A stretch of DNA of 64,000 nt, taken from contig JBPYFK010000098.1 of assembly GCA_051984675.1 (NCBI GenBank), positions 1 to 64,000 of the forward strand, read 5' to 3'. This document shows positions 33,235-41,189 of the stretch, in pieces. The stretch's first letter is position 1; each line of letters opens with the position of its first letter. Below the pieces are notes generated by a model. The model was given only the letters and a program-made list of their open reading frames with translations, was not told the origin of the DNA and searched no databases. Origin of the DNA: JBPYFK01 sp051984675 (GTDB lineage: Bacteria > Actinomycetota > Actinomycetes > Mycobacteriales > Pseudonocardiaceae). The position numbers and the translations under genes were made by a program.

Positions 33235-33272
33235 AAAAAGCCGGTGTCCCCTCGTTCGAAGGGACACCGGCT
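33235..33272 (-). terminator. Intrinsic terminator after DUF2469
   Basis: A perfect 12-bp stem (33239-33250 with 33261-33272, 10-nt loop) is followed on the minus strand by TTTTTG. It lies 17 nt past the DUF2469 stop and should end the rplS-lepB-rnhB-DUF2469 transcript. Confidence 0.85.
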
Positions 33273-33289
33273 GGAAAACAGGCGGAACG

Positions 33290-33613
33290 TCAGGTGTGGA
33301 ACGGACCATCCTCCGGCAACCGCAGGTCAGGCTTGTCCAACTCCTCGACGTTGACATCCTTGAACGTAATAACCCGAACGTTCTTCACGAACCGGGCCGG
33401 GCGGTACATGTCCCACACCCACGCGTCCGACATCGCGACTTCGAAGTACACCTCGGCGTCGGAATTGCGCACCTGCACGTCCACGGCGTTGGCCAGGTAG
33501 AAGCGCCGTTCCGTCTCTACGACGTAAGTGAACTGACCGACGATGTCGCGATACTCCTTGTAGAGCTGGAGTTCCATCTCGGTCTCGTACTTCTCGAGAT
33601 CCTCGGCGCTCAT
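33290..33613 (-). CDS. DUF2469 protein
   Basis: 107 residues, nearly all conserved in the actinobacterial DUF2469 family: MSAEDLEKYETEMELQLYKEYRD, YVVETERRFYLAN, and a C-terminal VITFKDVNVEELDKPDLRLPE. Function unknown. It sits beside rnhB, as in mycobacteria (Rv2901c), and is followed by the operon's terminator. Confidence 0.93.
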   Translation of the reverse strand: MSAEDLEKYETEMELQLYKEYRDIVGQFTYVVETERRFYLANAVDVQVRNSDAEVYFEVAMSDAWVWDMYRPARFVKNVRVITFKDVNVEELDKPDLRLPEDGPFHT

Positions 33614-33678
33614 CGGTTGTCCGGCCCTTTCTGGTCGCTGATCAGCTGTTTCGAATCCGTACCTGTTTCGTGCCGCTT

Positions 33679-34452
33679 CTACTCCGTATTGTCCACGACG
33701 TCACTCACCAAGGCACCGTCTTTGTCGGCATCCTCCTCGGCCGTGCCCAGCACGCCAGGTTTGCACCGGACACGCCGCGGCGCGCGCATTCCGTGCCGGC
33801 GTGCCGCCTCCACCACGTTCGCATAGCACCACCGATGCCGTGTGCTGGGGCCATGCCGCAGCAGCGCCTCCGCGTGGTCACGCGTGCAGTAGCCCTTGTG
33901 CCCGGCGAAGCCGTACATCGGCAGCTCGTCATGCAACTCGCCCATGATCCGGTCCCGAGTGACCTTCGCCAGCACCGAGGCCGCGGCCACGCAGGCGACG
34001 GCCAGGTCGCCCTTGGGCACCGCGACGCTCCGCGCGGCCAACCCGGAGACGCGGAAACCGTCCGTGAGCACGTAGCCGGGGTGGGCCCCGAGCCGTGCGA
34101 CCGCCCTGCGCATACCCTCCAGGTTGGCCACGTGGATGCCGATCTCGTCGATCTCCTCGGGCGGGATCAGCACGGTCGACCAGTTCCGCGCCCGCGCCAC
34201 GATCCGGTCGAACAGCCACTCCCGCACGGCGGGGCTGAGCATCTTGGAGTCCGTGAGCCCCTCGAAGCGCGCGGCGTCGCCGGGCTTCAACACGCACGCG
34301 GCCACCACCAGCGGACCCGCGCAGGCACCTCGACCCGCCTCGTCCACACCTGCCACGGGACCGAGGCCGCACCGGTCCAGCGCCGACTGCAACGCCCACG
34401 TTCCCGAACTGCGCCGGATGATCGCGCGCGGTGGTCGCAAACCAGTCAGCAT
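33679..34452 (-). CDS. rnhB: Ribonuclease HII
   Basis: Removes RNA from DNA:RNA hybrids and single ribonucleotides. 257 residues: GVDEAGRGACAGPLV (first two acids), LTDSKMLSP, VLTDGF and AASVLAKVTRDR. Start is ATG 34452 with GGGAG close upstream; GTG 34461 is also possible. It lies 12 bp behind lepB. Confidence 0.95.
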   Translation of the reverse strand: MLTGLRPPRAIIRRSSGTWALQSALDRCGLGPVAGVDEAGRGACAGPLVVAACVLKPGDAARFEGLTDSKMLSPAVREWLFDRIVARARNWSTVLIPPEEIDEIGIHVANLEGMRRAVARLGAHPGYVLTDGFRVSGLAARSVAVPKGDLAVACVAAASVLAKVTRDRIMGELHDELPMYGFAGHKGYCTRDHAEALLRHGPSTRHRWCYANVVEAARRHGMRAPRRVRCKPGVLGTAEEDADKDGALVSDVVDNTE

Positions 34453-34464
34453 GGCTCCCACCGC

Positions 34465-35424
34465 CTACCGCCGCTCCGTTGCCCCTCGGTCGGACTCTCG
34501 ACCGGTGATCCTGGCACGCAGCCGCCGACCCGCCCACACCACGGGGAACGCGGTGGCGAAACCGGCGCCGGCGGGCAGCTCCGTCTGCCATGCCGGAGCG
34601 CTCATCGCCGGCCGCTGCGGGTTGGGGTCCGGGATCATCTGCCACCGGGCCGGCGGCAACACGATCACCTGTGCCTTGCCGATGACGTCCGGCATCGGCA
34701 CCGCGCCGGCCGTACCGCCGCCGCCCTGCACCCGAGAGTCAGCCGAATCGTTGCGGTTGTCCCCCATCACCCACAGCTCGCCTTGCGGGACCGTGACCGG
34801 ACCGAACTCCTCCTGCTTGGTGCCGCGCCCTGGCTCCCAGTAGAGGTATGGCTCGTTCAGCGGCTTCCCGTTCACCAGCACCCGGTCCAGGTCGTCGCAA
34901 CAGCGCACGGTCTGACCGCCGGTGGCGATCACGCGCTTGACGAAGTCCTTCTCGTTGGGCTGGCCGATGCCGACCAGCGACAGCGCGGTCTGGAAGAACC
35001 CGGACACCGGGTTGGTGGTCTCCGGGACCTCGTACTCGTTCTTCTCCCAGCTCGACGGACCACGGAACACCACCACATCGCCGGGCTGCGGGTCCGAGAA
35101 CCGGTAGGACACCTTGTCCACCAGCACGCGGTCGTTGTTGCAGCCACTGCAACCGTGCAGCGTCCGCTCCATCGACTGGGACGGGATCACGTACACGCGG
35201 GCCAGAAAAGCCTGGATGAGGACGGTCAGCACCACGGCGGTGATCACGAGGATCGGAAGCTCCCGCCAGAAGGACGTCTTCCTCCGCCGACGACCGCCGG
35301 CCCGTCGTGCGAAAGCTGCCCCGTCCCTACGCCCACCGGCGGAATAGCTCTCCTGGGACCGCTCGGGGTCCCCTGGCCACTGGGGCTCTTCCTCCGGCCC
35401 GGTGGAGCGCACGACGTCAGCCAC
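34465..35424 (-). CDS. lepB: Signal peptidase I (first of a tandem pair)
   Basis: Cleaves signal peptides at the outer face of the membrane. 319 residues: a polar, basic cytoplasmic tail (1-50), one membrane helix (about 54-75), then PSQSM with nucleophile Ser84 and FVKRVIATGG with general base Lys163; GDNRNDSADSR follows. A C-terminal extension after about 265 ends in a hydrophobic, basic stretch. It is related to the next gene, with which it shares SFWRELPIL and HGCSGC. Confidence 0.95.
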   Translation of the reverse strand: MADVVRSTGPEEEPQWPGDPERSQESYSAGGRRDGAAFARRAGGRRRRKTSFWRELPILVITAVVLTVLIQAFLARVYVIPSQSMERTLHGCSGCNNDRVLVDKVSYRFSDPQPGDVVVFRGPSSWEKNEYEVPETTNPVSGFFQTALSLVGIGQPNEKDFVKRVIATGGQTVRCCDDLDRVLVNGKPLNEPYLYWEPGRGTKQEEFGPVTVPQGELWVMGDNRNDSADSRVQGGGGTAGAVPMPDVIGKAQVIVLPPARWQMIPDPNPQRPAMSAPAWQTELPAGAGFATAFPVVWAGRRLRARITGRESDRGATERR

Positions 35425-35461
35425 GCCGCTAGGCTACTTCAACCAGGGCACCGACGACGGG

Positions 35462-36265
35462 CTACCCCGCCGGTGCGGGCGTCTGGGGGTTGAGGCTCGC
35501 CACCGGCTGGAAGCGGTTCACCGGGAGCACGATGAATCTGGCCTTTCCCACCACGTCGTCGACGTCGACCGCGCCGTTCACACCGCCGCCTCCCTGGAAC
35601 CGGGAATCCTTGGAGTTGTCCCGGTTGTCCCCCATGACCCACAGGTGGCCAGGCGGGACGGTGACCGGTGCGAACGCCTGCCGCAGGCGCAACCCCGAAA
35701 AGTGCACGTAGGTCTCGTTCAACGGGTGACCGTTGACCAGCACCCGCCCGATCGGATCGCAACACTGCACGGTCTGGCCGGCGGTCGCGATCACCCGCTT
35801 CACGTAGATCTTCTGAGTCGGCTCAGCCAGGCCGACCAGGGCCAGTCCGTCCTGGAGGACCTGCGCGACCGCGTTCGACGAGACCTCGTTGTGCGCACCG
35901 TCCCAGGTCGGCGGCGCCTTGAAGATCACCACATCCCCTGGCTGGGGGTTGGAGAAGTCGTAGGTGACCTTGTCCGCGAGGACACGGTCGTCGGTGCAGC
36001 CCGAACAGCCGTGCAGGGTGGTCTCCATCGACTGCGACGGGATCTCGTACAACCGCGCGACGAAGGTCTGCAGCAGGACCGTCAGGGCCAGCGCGCTGAC
36101 GATCAGGATCGGCAATTCCCGCCAGAACGAACCGGACCTCTTCCGCCGACGTCCAGATCGGGAAGCACGGGAATGCGCTCCACCAGAACGCGAGTGACCC
36201 GAGCCCAGGCTCGGGTCACTCGATGACTGGTCCTGCGAGTCGTTCGCACGCGTCACATCTGCCAC
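35462..36265 (-). CDS. lepB: Signal peptidase I (second of a tandem pair)
   Basis: 267 residues, with a Ser/His/Arg-rich tail, one membrane helix (about 50-72), Ser79 in PSQSM, Lys156 in VKRVIA and GDNRDNSKDSR. The start is uncertain: GTG 36265 (VADV, matching MADV of the neighbour) or GTG 36295, directly after rplS. A 15-bp perfect inverted repeat lies in codons about 15-25. The tandem arrangement between rplS and rnhB resembles the multiple sip genes of Streptomyces. Confidence 0.92.
   Translation of the reverse strand: MADVTRANDSQDQSSSDPSLGSGHSRSGGAHSRASRSGRRRKRSGSFWRELPILIVSALALTVLLQTFVARLYEIPSQSMETTLHGCSGCTDDRVLADKVTYDFSNPQPGDVVIFKAPPTWDGAHNEVSSNAVAQVLQDGLALVGLAEPTQKIYVKRVIATAGQTVQCCDPIGRVLVNGHPLNETYVHFSGLRLRQAFAPVTVPPGHLWVMGDNRDNSKDSRFQGGGGVNGAVDVDDVVGKARFIVLPVNRFQPVASLNPQTPAPAG
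36191..36222. repeat. 15-bp perfect inverted repeat inside the lepB coding start
   Basis: Arms 36191-36205 and 36208-36222 are exact complements separated by 2 nt. The mRNA hairpin would sit about 45-75 nt into the lepB message. Confidence 0.8.
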
Positions 36266-36301
36266 GCCGACAGCATAACGCAACGACTTCCTCACGCTGC
36301 G

Positions 36302-36661
36302 TCAGGACGCGGGAGCGGTCTCGCGCTTCTCCTTGATCTTCGCGGCCTTGCCACGCAGGTCGCGCAGGTAGTAGAGCTTCGCCCGTCGGACGTCGCCCCG
36401 GGTGGCGACCTCGATCTTGGCGATGTTCGGGCTGTGCACCGGGAAGGTGCGTTCCACCCCGACGCCGAAGGAGATCTTGCGCACGGTGAAGGTCTCCCGG
36501 ACACCGCCGCCTTGGCGGCGGATCACGACGCCCTGGAAGACCTGGTTGCGCTCCCGCGAACCCTCGATGACGCGGACGTGGACCTTCAGCGTGTCGCCAG
36601 GCCGGAAGTTCGGAATGTCGGAACGCAGCGACTGTGCGTCCAACGCGTCCAGGGTGTTCAT
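36302..36661 (-). CDS. rplS: 50S ribosomal protein L19
   Basis: 119 residues, the standard L19: RPGDTLKVHVRVIEGSRERNQVFQGVVI and a C-terminal RRAKLYYLRDLRGKAAKIKEKR. I chose ATG 36661 (MNTLDALD), which has GAGGACGGA upstream. The 200-bp gap to trmD (36662-36861) may hold its promoter or leader; no clear hairpin was found. Confidence 0.97.
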   Translation of the reverse strand: MNTLDALDAQSLRSDIPNFRPGDTLKVHVRVIEGSRERNQVFQGVVIRRQGGGVRETFTVRKISFGVGVERTFPVHSPNIAKIEVATRGDVRRAKLYYLRDLRGKAAKIKEKRETAPAS

Positions 36662-36861
36662 CGGTGGTCCGTCCTCATCCGTGTCTTGCCCCGCAGTTTC
36701 GCGCCCGATCGGCTCAAGACCGACCTGGGCAACACAAGGTACGGGGTACGTTTGCCTCGCGCTCGCCGGCACACACAAACCGGCCGCAGCAACCGTTCCA
36801 GTGTGCCAGACACCCGTCTGGATCTTGACAGTGACCCCGCTGTGGGCGACGCACCGACTGG

Positions 36862-37650
36862 TCAGTCTTCGCCGGACTCGGTGGGTTCGGCGGAGTTATC
36901 TGATTGGCCCAGCTTATCGAGTACTTCGCGGTCTCGGGCATCGAGGGCCGCACCATCGAGCGCCTCCAGCAACTCCGGGCGCCGCTGACAGGTGCGCGTC
37001 AATGCCTGGTCGCGCCGCCACCGGTCGATCGCCGCGTGGTTACCCGAACGCAGAGTCTCGGGGACAGCGAGACCACGCCACACCTCCGGGCGGGTGTAGC
37101 AGGGACCTTCCAGCAACCCGTCGGAAAACGAGTCCTGTTCCGCCGACGCTGGATTCCCCAGCACCCCCGGCAGCAGCCGGGCGACCGCTTCGACCATGAC
37201 CAGCACCGCCGCCTCGCCGCCGACCAGCACGTAGTCACCGATGGAGACCTCCTCCACCGGCATGCGGCGCTGGGCGTCCTCAATGGCCCGCTGGTCGATG
37301 CCCTCGTACCGGCCACACGCGAACACCAGCCACGGCTGCCGCGCCCAGCGCACCGCCGTCCGCTGGGTGAACGGCCGTCCGGCCGGGGTGGGGACCACCA
37401 GCGTGGGGGGCTGCCCGCCGCCTGGATCGCAGACGTCGTCCAGCGCCTCGCCCCACACCTGGGGCTTCATCACCATGCCCGGGCCGCCGCCATACGGGCT
37501 GTCGTCGACCGAGCGGTGCACGTCGTGCGTCCAGTTCCGCAGGTCGTGCACGTTGACGACGATCCGGTCCCGCTCGATCGCCTTGCCCAGTAGCGCTTCC
37601 CGCAGCGGGTTGAGGTAGTCCGGGAAGATCGTGATGACGTCGATGCGCAT
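36862..37650 (-). CDS. trmD: tRNA (guanine37-N1)-methyltransferase
   Basis: Forms m1G37 in tRNAs with G36, preventing +1 frameshifts. 262 residues of the SPOUT class, with the trefoil-knot SAM site LVFACGRYEGIDQRAIED and EVSIGDYVLVGGE. The acidic C-terminal tail is short. The gene follows rimM by 7 bp. Confidence 0.97.
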   Translation of the reverse strand: MRIDVITIFPDYLNPLREALLGKAIERDRIVVNVHDLRNWTHDVHRSVDDSPYGGGPGMVMKPQVWGEALDDVCDPGGGQPPTLVVPTPAGRPFTQRTAVRWARQPWLVFACGRYEGIDQRAIEDAQRRMPVEEVSIGDYVLVGGEAAVLVMVEAVARLLPGVLGNPASAEQDSFSDGLLEGPCYTRPEVWRGLAVPETLRSGNHAAIDRWRRDQALTRTCQRRPELLEALDGAALDARDREVLDKLGQSDNSAEPTESGED

Positions 37651-37657
37651 AGCTCGG

Positions 37658-38206
37658 TCAGCTCTCGTCGAGCAGCCCTTCCGGCGGGTCGATCAGGACC
37701 CGCCCACCGGCGAGATCCACCTCGGGCACGATCTCGGACACGAAGGGGACCAAGACTTCACGCCCCTGGGTGGTCTCTCCCGGTCGGTCTACCGCCAGGA
37801 GTTCCCCGCCCGGGGTGTGCATGACTTCCCGCACCACGCCGAGTTCGGCGCCGTCGACCAGGACGGCGCGCAAGCCCTCCAGCTCGTGGTCGTAGAACTC
37901 GTCCGGGTCGCCGGTGGGCTCGAGCTGCTCAACCGACACCGTCAGGAACGCGCCGCGCAGATCTTCGGCCGCCGTGCGCCCGGCCACGCCCTCGAACTGG
38001 ACCAACAGCCGCCCGGAATGTGGCCGGGCGTCCGAGACCGTCACGCTGGGCAAACGCATCTCACCACGCTGCACGCCGAGCACTGAGCCCGGCGCGAACC
38101 GCTGCTCCGGTTCGTCCGTGCGCACGTCAACAACCAGCTCGCCCCGCACCCCGTGCGGCTTGATGATCCGCCCGACGACGAGCGTGGACGGCTGGTCGGT
38201 AGTCAT
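37658..38206 (-). CDS. rimM: Ribosome maturation factor RimM
   Basis: Binds S19 during 30S head assembly. 182 residues: an N-terminal barrel with VVGRIIKPHGVRGELVV and a PRC-barrel C-terminal domain, with EVLVPFVSEIVPEVDLAGGRVLIDPPEGLL at the end. It follows the KH protein by 13 bp in the rpsP-KH-rimM-trmD operon. Confidence 0.96.
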   Translation of the reverse strand: MTTDQPSTLVVGRIIKPHGVRGELVVDVRTDEPEQRFAPGSVLGVQRGEMRLPSVTVSDARPHSGRLLVQFEGVAGRTAAEDLRGAFLTVSVEQLEPTGDPDEFYDHELEGLRAVLVDGAELGVVREVMHTPGGELLAVDRPGETTQGREVLVPFVSEIVPEVDLAGGRVLIDPPEGLLDES

Positions 38207-38219
38207 GTCCCGGACCCGT

Positions 38220-38462
38220 TCAGCGGTCGGTGTCCACCACGTCGACCCGGATACCGCGTCCTCCGATGCCCGAGATCACGGTCCGCAGGGCGGTGGCGGT
38301 GCGGCCGCTACGTCCGATGACCTTCCCCAGGTCGTCGGGGTTCACGTGCACCTCAAGGGTGCGACCGCGGCGGGTGGTCACCAGGTTGACGCGGACATCG
38401 TCGGGGTTGTCGACGATGCCGCGCACCAGGTGCTCCAGCGCATCCGCGAGGACGGTCGTCAC
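38220..38462 (-). CDS. KH-domain RNA-binding protein (KhpA-type)
   Basis: 80 residues comprising one KH domain with the GxxG loop (GKVIGRSGRTATALRTVI). Homologous to KhpA/YlqC, an RNA-binding partner of KhpB linked to cell-size control in firmicutes. GTG start overlaps the rpsP stop (GTGA). Conserved between rpsP and rimM. Confidence 0.93.
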   Translation of the reverse strand: MTTVLADALEHLVRGIVDNPDDVRVNLVTTRRGRTLEVHVNPDDLGKVIGRSGRTATALRTVISGIGGRGIRVDVVDTDR

Positions 38463-38965
38463 GCCTGGCCGTCCTCGGACTTCTGCTCCTCGGACCCGTC
38501 GGCCTTGGCCTCCTCAGCCTCGCCGCCCTTCTCGGCGGCGGGCTTCGCGGCCTTCTCACCGGACTCCTCGGCCTTCTTGCCACCCTTCTTCTTCGGGGTG
38601 ACGGCCTCGACGCCCGGCTCCTCGCTGGCGGAGGCCAGCGCCGCCTCGAACAGCTCCTGCTTGGAGGGCTTGGCCTCGGCGGTCTTCAGCGTGCCCTCGG
38701 TCCCGGGCAGGCCCTTGAACTTCTGCCAGTCACCGGTGATCTCCAGGATGCCCTGCACCGGCTCGGTCGGCTGCGCGCCGACGCCCAGCCAGTACTGCGC
38801 CCGCTCGGAGTCGAGCACGATACGGCTCGGGTTCTCCTTCGGGTGGTACTGCCCAATGGTCTCGATCGCACGGCCACCACGGCGCGTGCGCGAGTCAGCG
38901 ACAACAATGCGGTAGTGCGGCTCGCGGATCTTGCCGATGCGAGCAAGCTTGATCTTGACAGCCAC
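38459..38965 (-). CDS. rpsP: 30S ribosomal protein S16
   Basis: 168 residues. The first 80 are canonical S16 (AVKIKLARIGKIREPHYRIVVADSRTRRGGRAIETIGQYHPKE). The remainder is an Ala/Glu/Lys-rich low-complexity tail, which is long even for actinobacteria. The 172-bp gap upstream (38966-39137) should hold the operon promoter; no RNA gene was seen there. Confidence 0.97.
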   Translation of the reverse strand: MAVKIKLARIGKIREPHYRIVVADSRTRRGGRAIETIGQYHPKENPSRIVLDSERAQYWLGVGAQPTEPVQGILEITGDWQKFKGLPGTEGTLKTAEAKPSKQELFEAALASASEEPGVEAVTPKKKGGKKAEESGEKAAKPAAEKGGEAEEAKADGSEEQKSEDGQA

Positions 38966-39137
38966 GGGTTGTGGTGCTCCTCAGACTCTCTTTGGCCTCG
39001 GGTGAACATGCCACGCCGCGTGGGGGGACGGAATGGATGTTCGCACGTCTCCAGGCTACGCAGCGGTGAGAGGGACCGCCCGCAGCGAACAGCTCACTAT
39101 TGTGCCAGACCCTTCGGCATGACGGCGCACGGGGCCG

Positions 39138-39992
39138 CTAGCTCGGCATCAGGTGCAAGGAAATCATCAGCATGCCGAGTGCGGGTAGGAAGTTGTTCAG
39201 CTGGTGGGCCACCACGCTCGCGGCGAGCCGGCCGGTGACCATCCGGGCCAGCCCGATCGGCAGCGCGATCACCAGCAGCAGCACGGTCCGCTCCGGTTCG
39301 AAGTGACCGATCGCGAACGCCGCCGTCGTGAGCACGAACACGGTCGTCTGACTCCACCTAAGGCGTTCCATCGCGCCCCACAGCAGGCCCCGGTACAGCA
39401 GCTCCTCGCAGATCGGCGCCACCAGCCACACGTGCAGGAACACGACAACGGCCACGGCTGGCCGCAGCCGTACGCCCGCCAGCAGGCGACTGACCGTGGA
39501 CGTGGCCTGATCGTCGCCGATCCACTTGGCCCACAGCACCGAGGCGACCGTGGTGAGGACCATGCCGACCGCGCCGATCGTCAGGCCCGCCCGCAGGTCC
39601 TCCCACGAGCAGCGCAGCCGGAAGTCGGTCACCGGGCCGTTGCCCCGGACGAACGGGATGACGACCGCGACGACGCCGGCGGACAGCGTCGGAAGGATCA
39701 GCGCCAGCAGTAGCCCGTTGCCGACCCGCTCGCTCGGGTCGTGCAGGTTGACAGTGGCCGACACGACCACCGACACCACCAGGAACACGGCCCACGCCAG
39801 GAAGAACGCACCGAAACCCCACTTGTGTGTGCTCGGCGGGGGTTCGCGAGCAGCGCGGGTATCCGGCGGGTCGGCTGTCTCCGCTGGACAGTCGGCCACG
39901 CCCTCGCTCGCTGATTCGGATGGTTGCGGTGCGTCCACGGGCGCCTCCCTGAATTTCAGCGAGTGAGACGGCCGCTCTAGCGGTCCCCCCAT
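39138..39992 (-). CDS. CPBP-family intramembrane metalloprotease
   Basis: 284 residues. A Pro/Ser/Ala-rich cytoplasmic tail (about 1-55) precedes seven or so hydrophobic helices. The CPBP/Abi motif EELLYRGLLWG (about 210-220) and the later FAIGHFEPE and VVAHQLNNFL blocks supply the Glu and His residues of the active site. Relatives of Rce1 process CAAX-like or bacteriocin-related peptides; no substrate is predictable here. The ATG is well placed, with GGAGGAA upstream. Confidence 0.88.
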   Translation of the reverse strand: MGGPLERPSHSLKFREAPVDAPQPSESASEGVADCPAETADPPDTRAAREPPPSTHKWGFGAFFLAWAVFLVVSVVVSATVNLHDPSERVGNGLLLALILPTLSAGVVAVVIPFVRGNGPVTDFRLRCSWEDLRAGLTIGAVGMVLTTVASVLWAKWIGDDQATSTVSRLLAGVRLRPAVAVVVFLHVWLVAPICEELLYRGLLWGAMERLRWSQTTVFVLTTAAFAIGHFEPERTVLLLVIALPIGLARMVTGRLAASVVAHQLNNFLPALGMLMISLHLMPS

Positions 39993-40111
39993 CGAGTTCC
40001 TCCCCCCGTGGCATCGTCCGCACAGGAGGTCACGCGGGAGGAACCAGAGGTTCGCCAGATTACCTTCGTGGCACCACGATCAACACATGCATCACCGAAC
40101 TCAGGGACTCT

Positions 40112-41185
40112 TCACGCCGCCACCTGGCCACGCAGAATCACGCGGGTCGGGTGCCGCAGCGACGCCAGATCCTTGCGCGGATCGGAGTCGTAGCAGACGA
40201 CGTCGGCGACGGCGCCGTGCCGCAGGTCGCGGTAGCCGAGCCACTCGCGCGCCGCCCACGACGCCGCCCCCAGCGCCTGCTCGACGGGCATGCCCACCCG
40301 GTGCAGCGCTAGCACCTCATCCACCAGGCGCCCGTGCTCGATGCCCCCGCCGGCATCGGTTCCCGCATACACCGCGACACCGGCTTCCAGCGCCTTGCTG
40401 ATGGTCTGCTCGGAACGCTCATGCAGCGCGCGCATGTGCGCGGCATAGGCCGGGTACTTCTTCGCCGCTGACGCGAACGACGGGAAGTTCTCGATGTTGA
40501 TCAGGGTCGGGACGAGCGCGGTTCCCTGGCGGGCCATCGTCTCGACCGTGTCGTCGGTGAGGCCGGTGCCGTGCTCGATGCAGTCGATCCCGGCCGCGAG
40601 CAGCCCGGGGAGGGCGTCCTCGCTGAAGGTGTGCGCGGTGACGCGCGCACCCCGCGCGTGCGCGGCGGCGATCGCTTCGGCGAGCACGTCGTCGGGCCAC
40701 AGCGGGGCGAGGTCTCCCACGGACCGGTCGATCCAGTCGCCGACCAGCTTGACCCACCCGTCGCCGCGATCGGCCTGCTCGGCGACCGCCACCGGTAACG
40801 CGGCAAGGTCCTCCAGCTCTTCGCCCAGGTACGGGATGTAGCGCCGGGGCCTGGCCAGGTGCCGGCCGGCGCGGATGATCCGGGGAAGGTCCGGGCGTTC
40901 CTGCAACGGCCGGGTGTCGATGGGAGCCCCGCAGTCCCGGATCAGCAACGTGCCGGCGTCGCGATCGACTTCCGCCTGCCGCACCGCCTCGGCCAGCTCG
41001 ACAGGCCCCTCCGGGCCGATGCCGACGTGACAATGCGCGTCCACCAGTCCCGGCAGCAGGTAACCACCGTCGACGATGGTGTCCGCCCCGGGCACCGGTT
41101 CAGTGCTGATCAGACCGTCACGAATCCAGAGGTCGCGCTGCTGCCCTTCCGGGAGCACCACTCCGCGCAGATGCAGTGCCGCCAC
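40112..41185 (-). CDS. Metal-dependent amidohydrolase
   Basis: 357 residues of the amidohydrolase superfamily: a small beta-sandwich at both ends and a TIM barrel with DAHCH (about 49-53), WVKLVGDW (candidate bridging Lys), VTAHTFSE, CIEHGTGL and YAGTDAGGG. This is the residue pattern of the imidazolonepropionase/prolidase-like hydrolases. The substrate is unknown. It lies 4 bp behind ffh on the same strand and is probably co-transcribed, although no functional link is evident. Confidence 0.85.
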   Translation of the reverse strand: MAALHLRGVVLPEGQQRDLWIRDGLISTEPVPGADTIVDGGYLLPGLVDAHCHVGIGPEGPVELAEAVRQAEVDRDAGTLLIRDCGAPIDTRPLQERPDLPRIIRAGRHLARPRRYIPYLGEELEDLAALPVAVAEQADRGDGWVKLVGDWIDRSVGDLAPLWPDDVLAEAIAAAHARGARVTAHTFSEDALPGLLAAGIDCIEHGTGLTDDTVETMARQGTALVPTLINIENFPSFASAAKKYPAYAAHMRALHERSEQTISKALEAGVAVYAGTDAGGGIEHGRLVDEVLALHRVGMPVEQALGAASWAAREWLGYRDLRHGAVADVVCYDSDPRKDLASLRHPTRVILRGQVAA

Positions 41186-41189
41186 GACG

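Noticed and set aside
34465..36265. The two lepB genes as a single split gene or frameshift
   Set aside because: Each has its own membrane helix, Ser and Lys catalytic residues and complete C-terminal block, so they are two genes.
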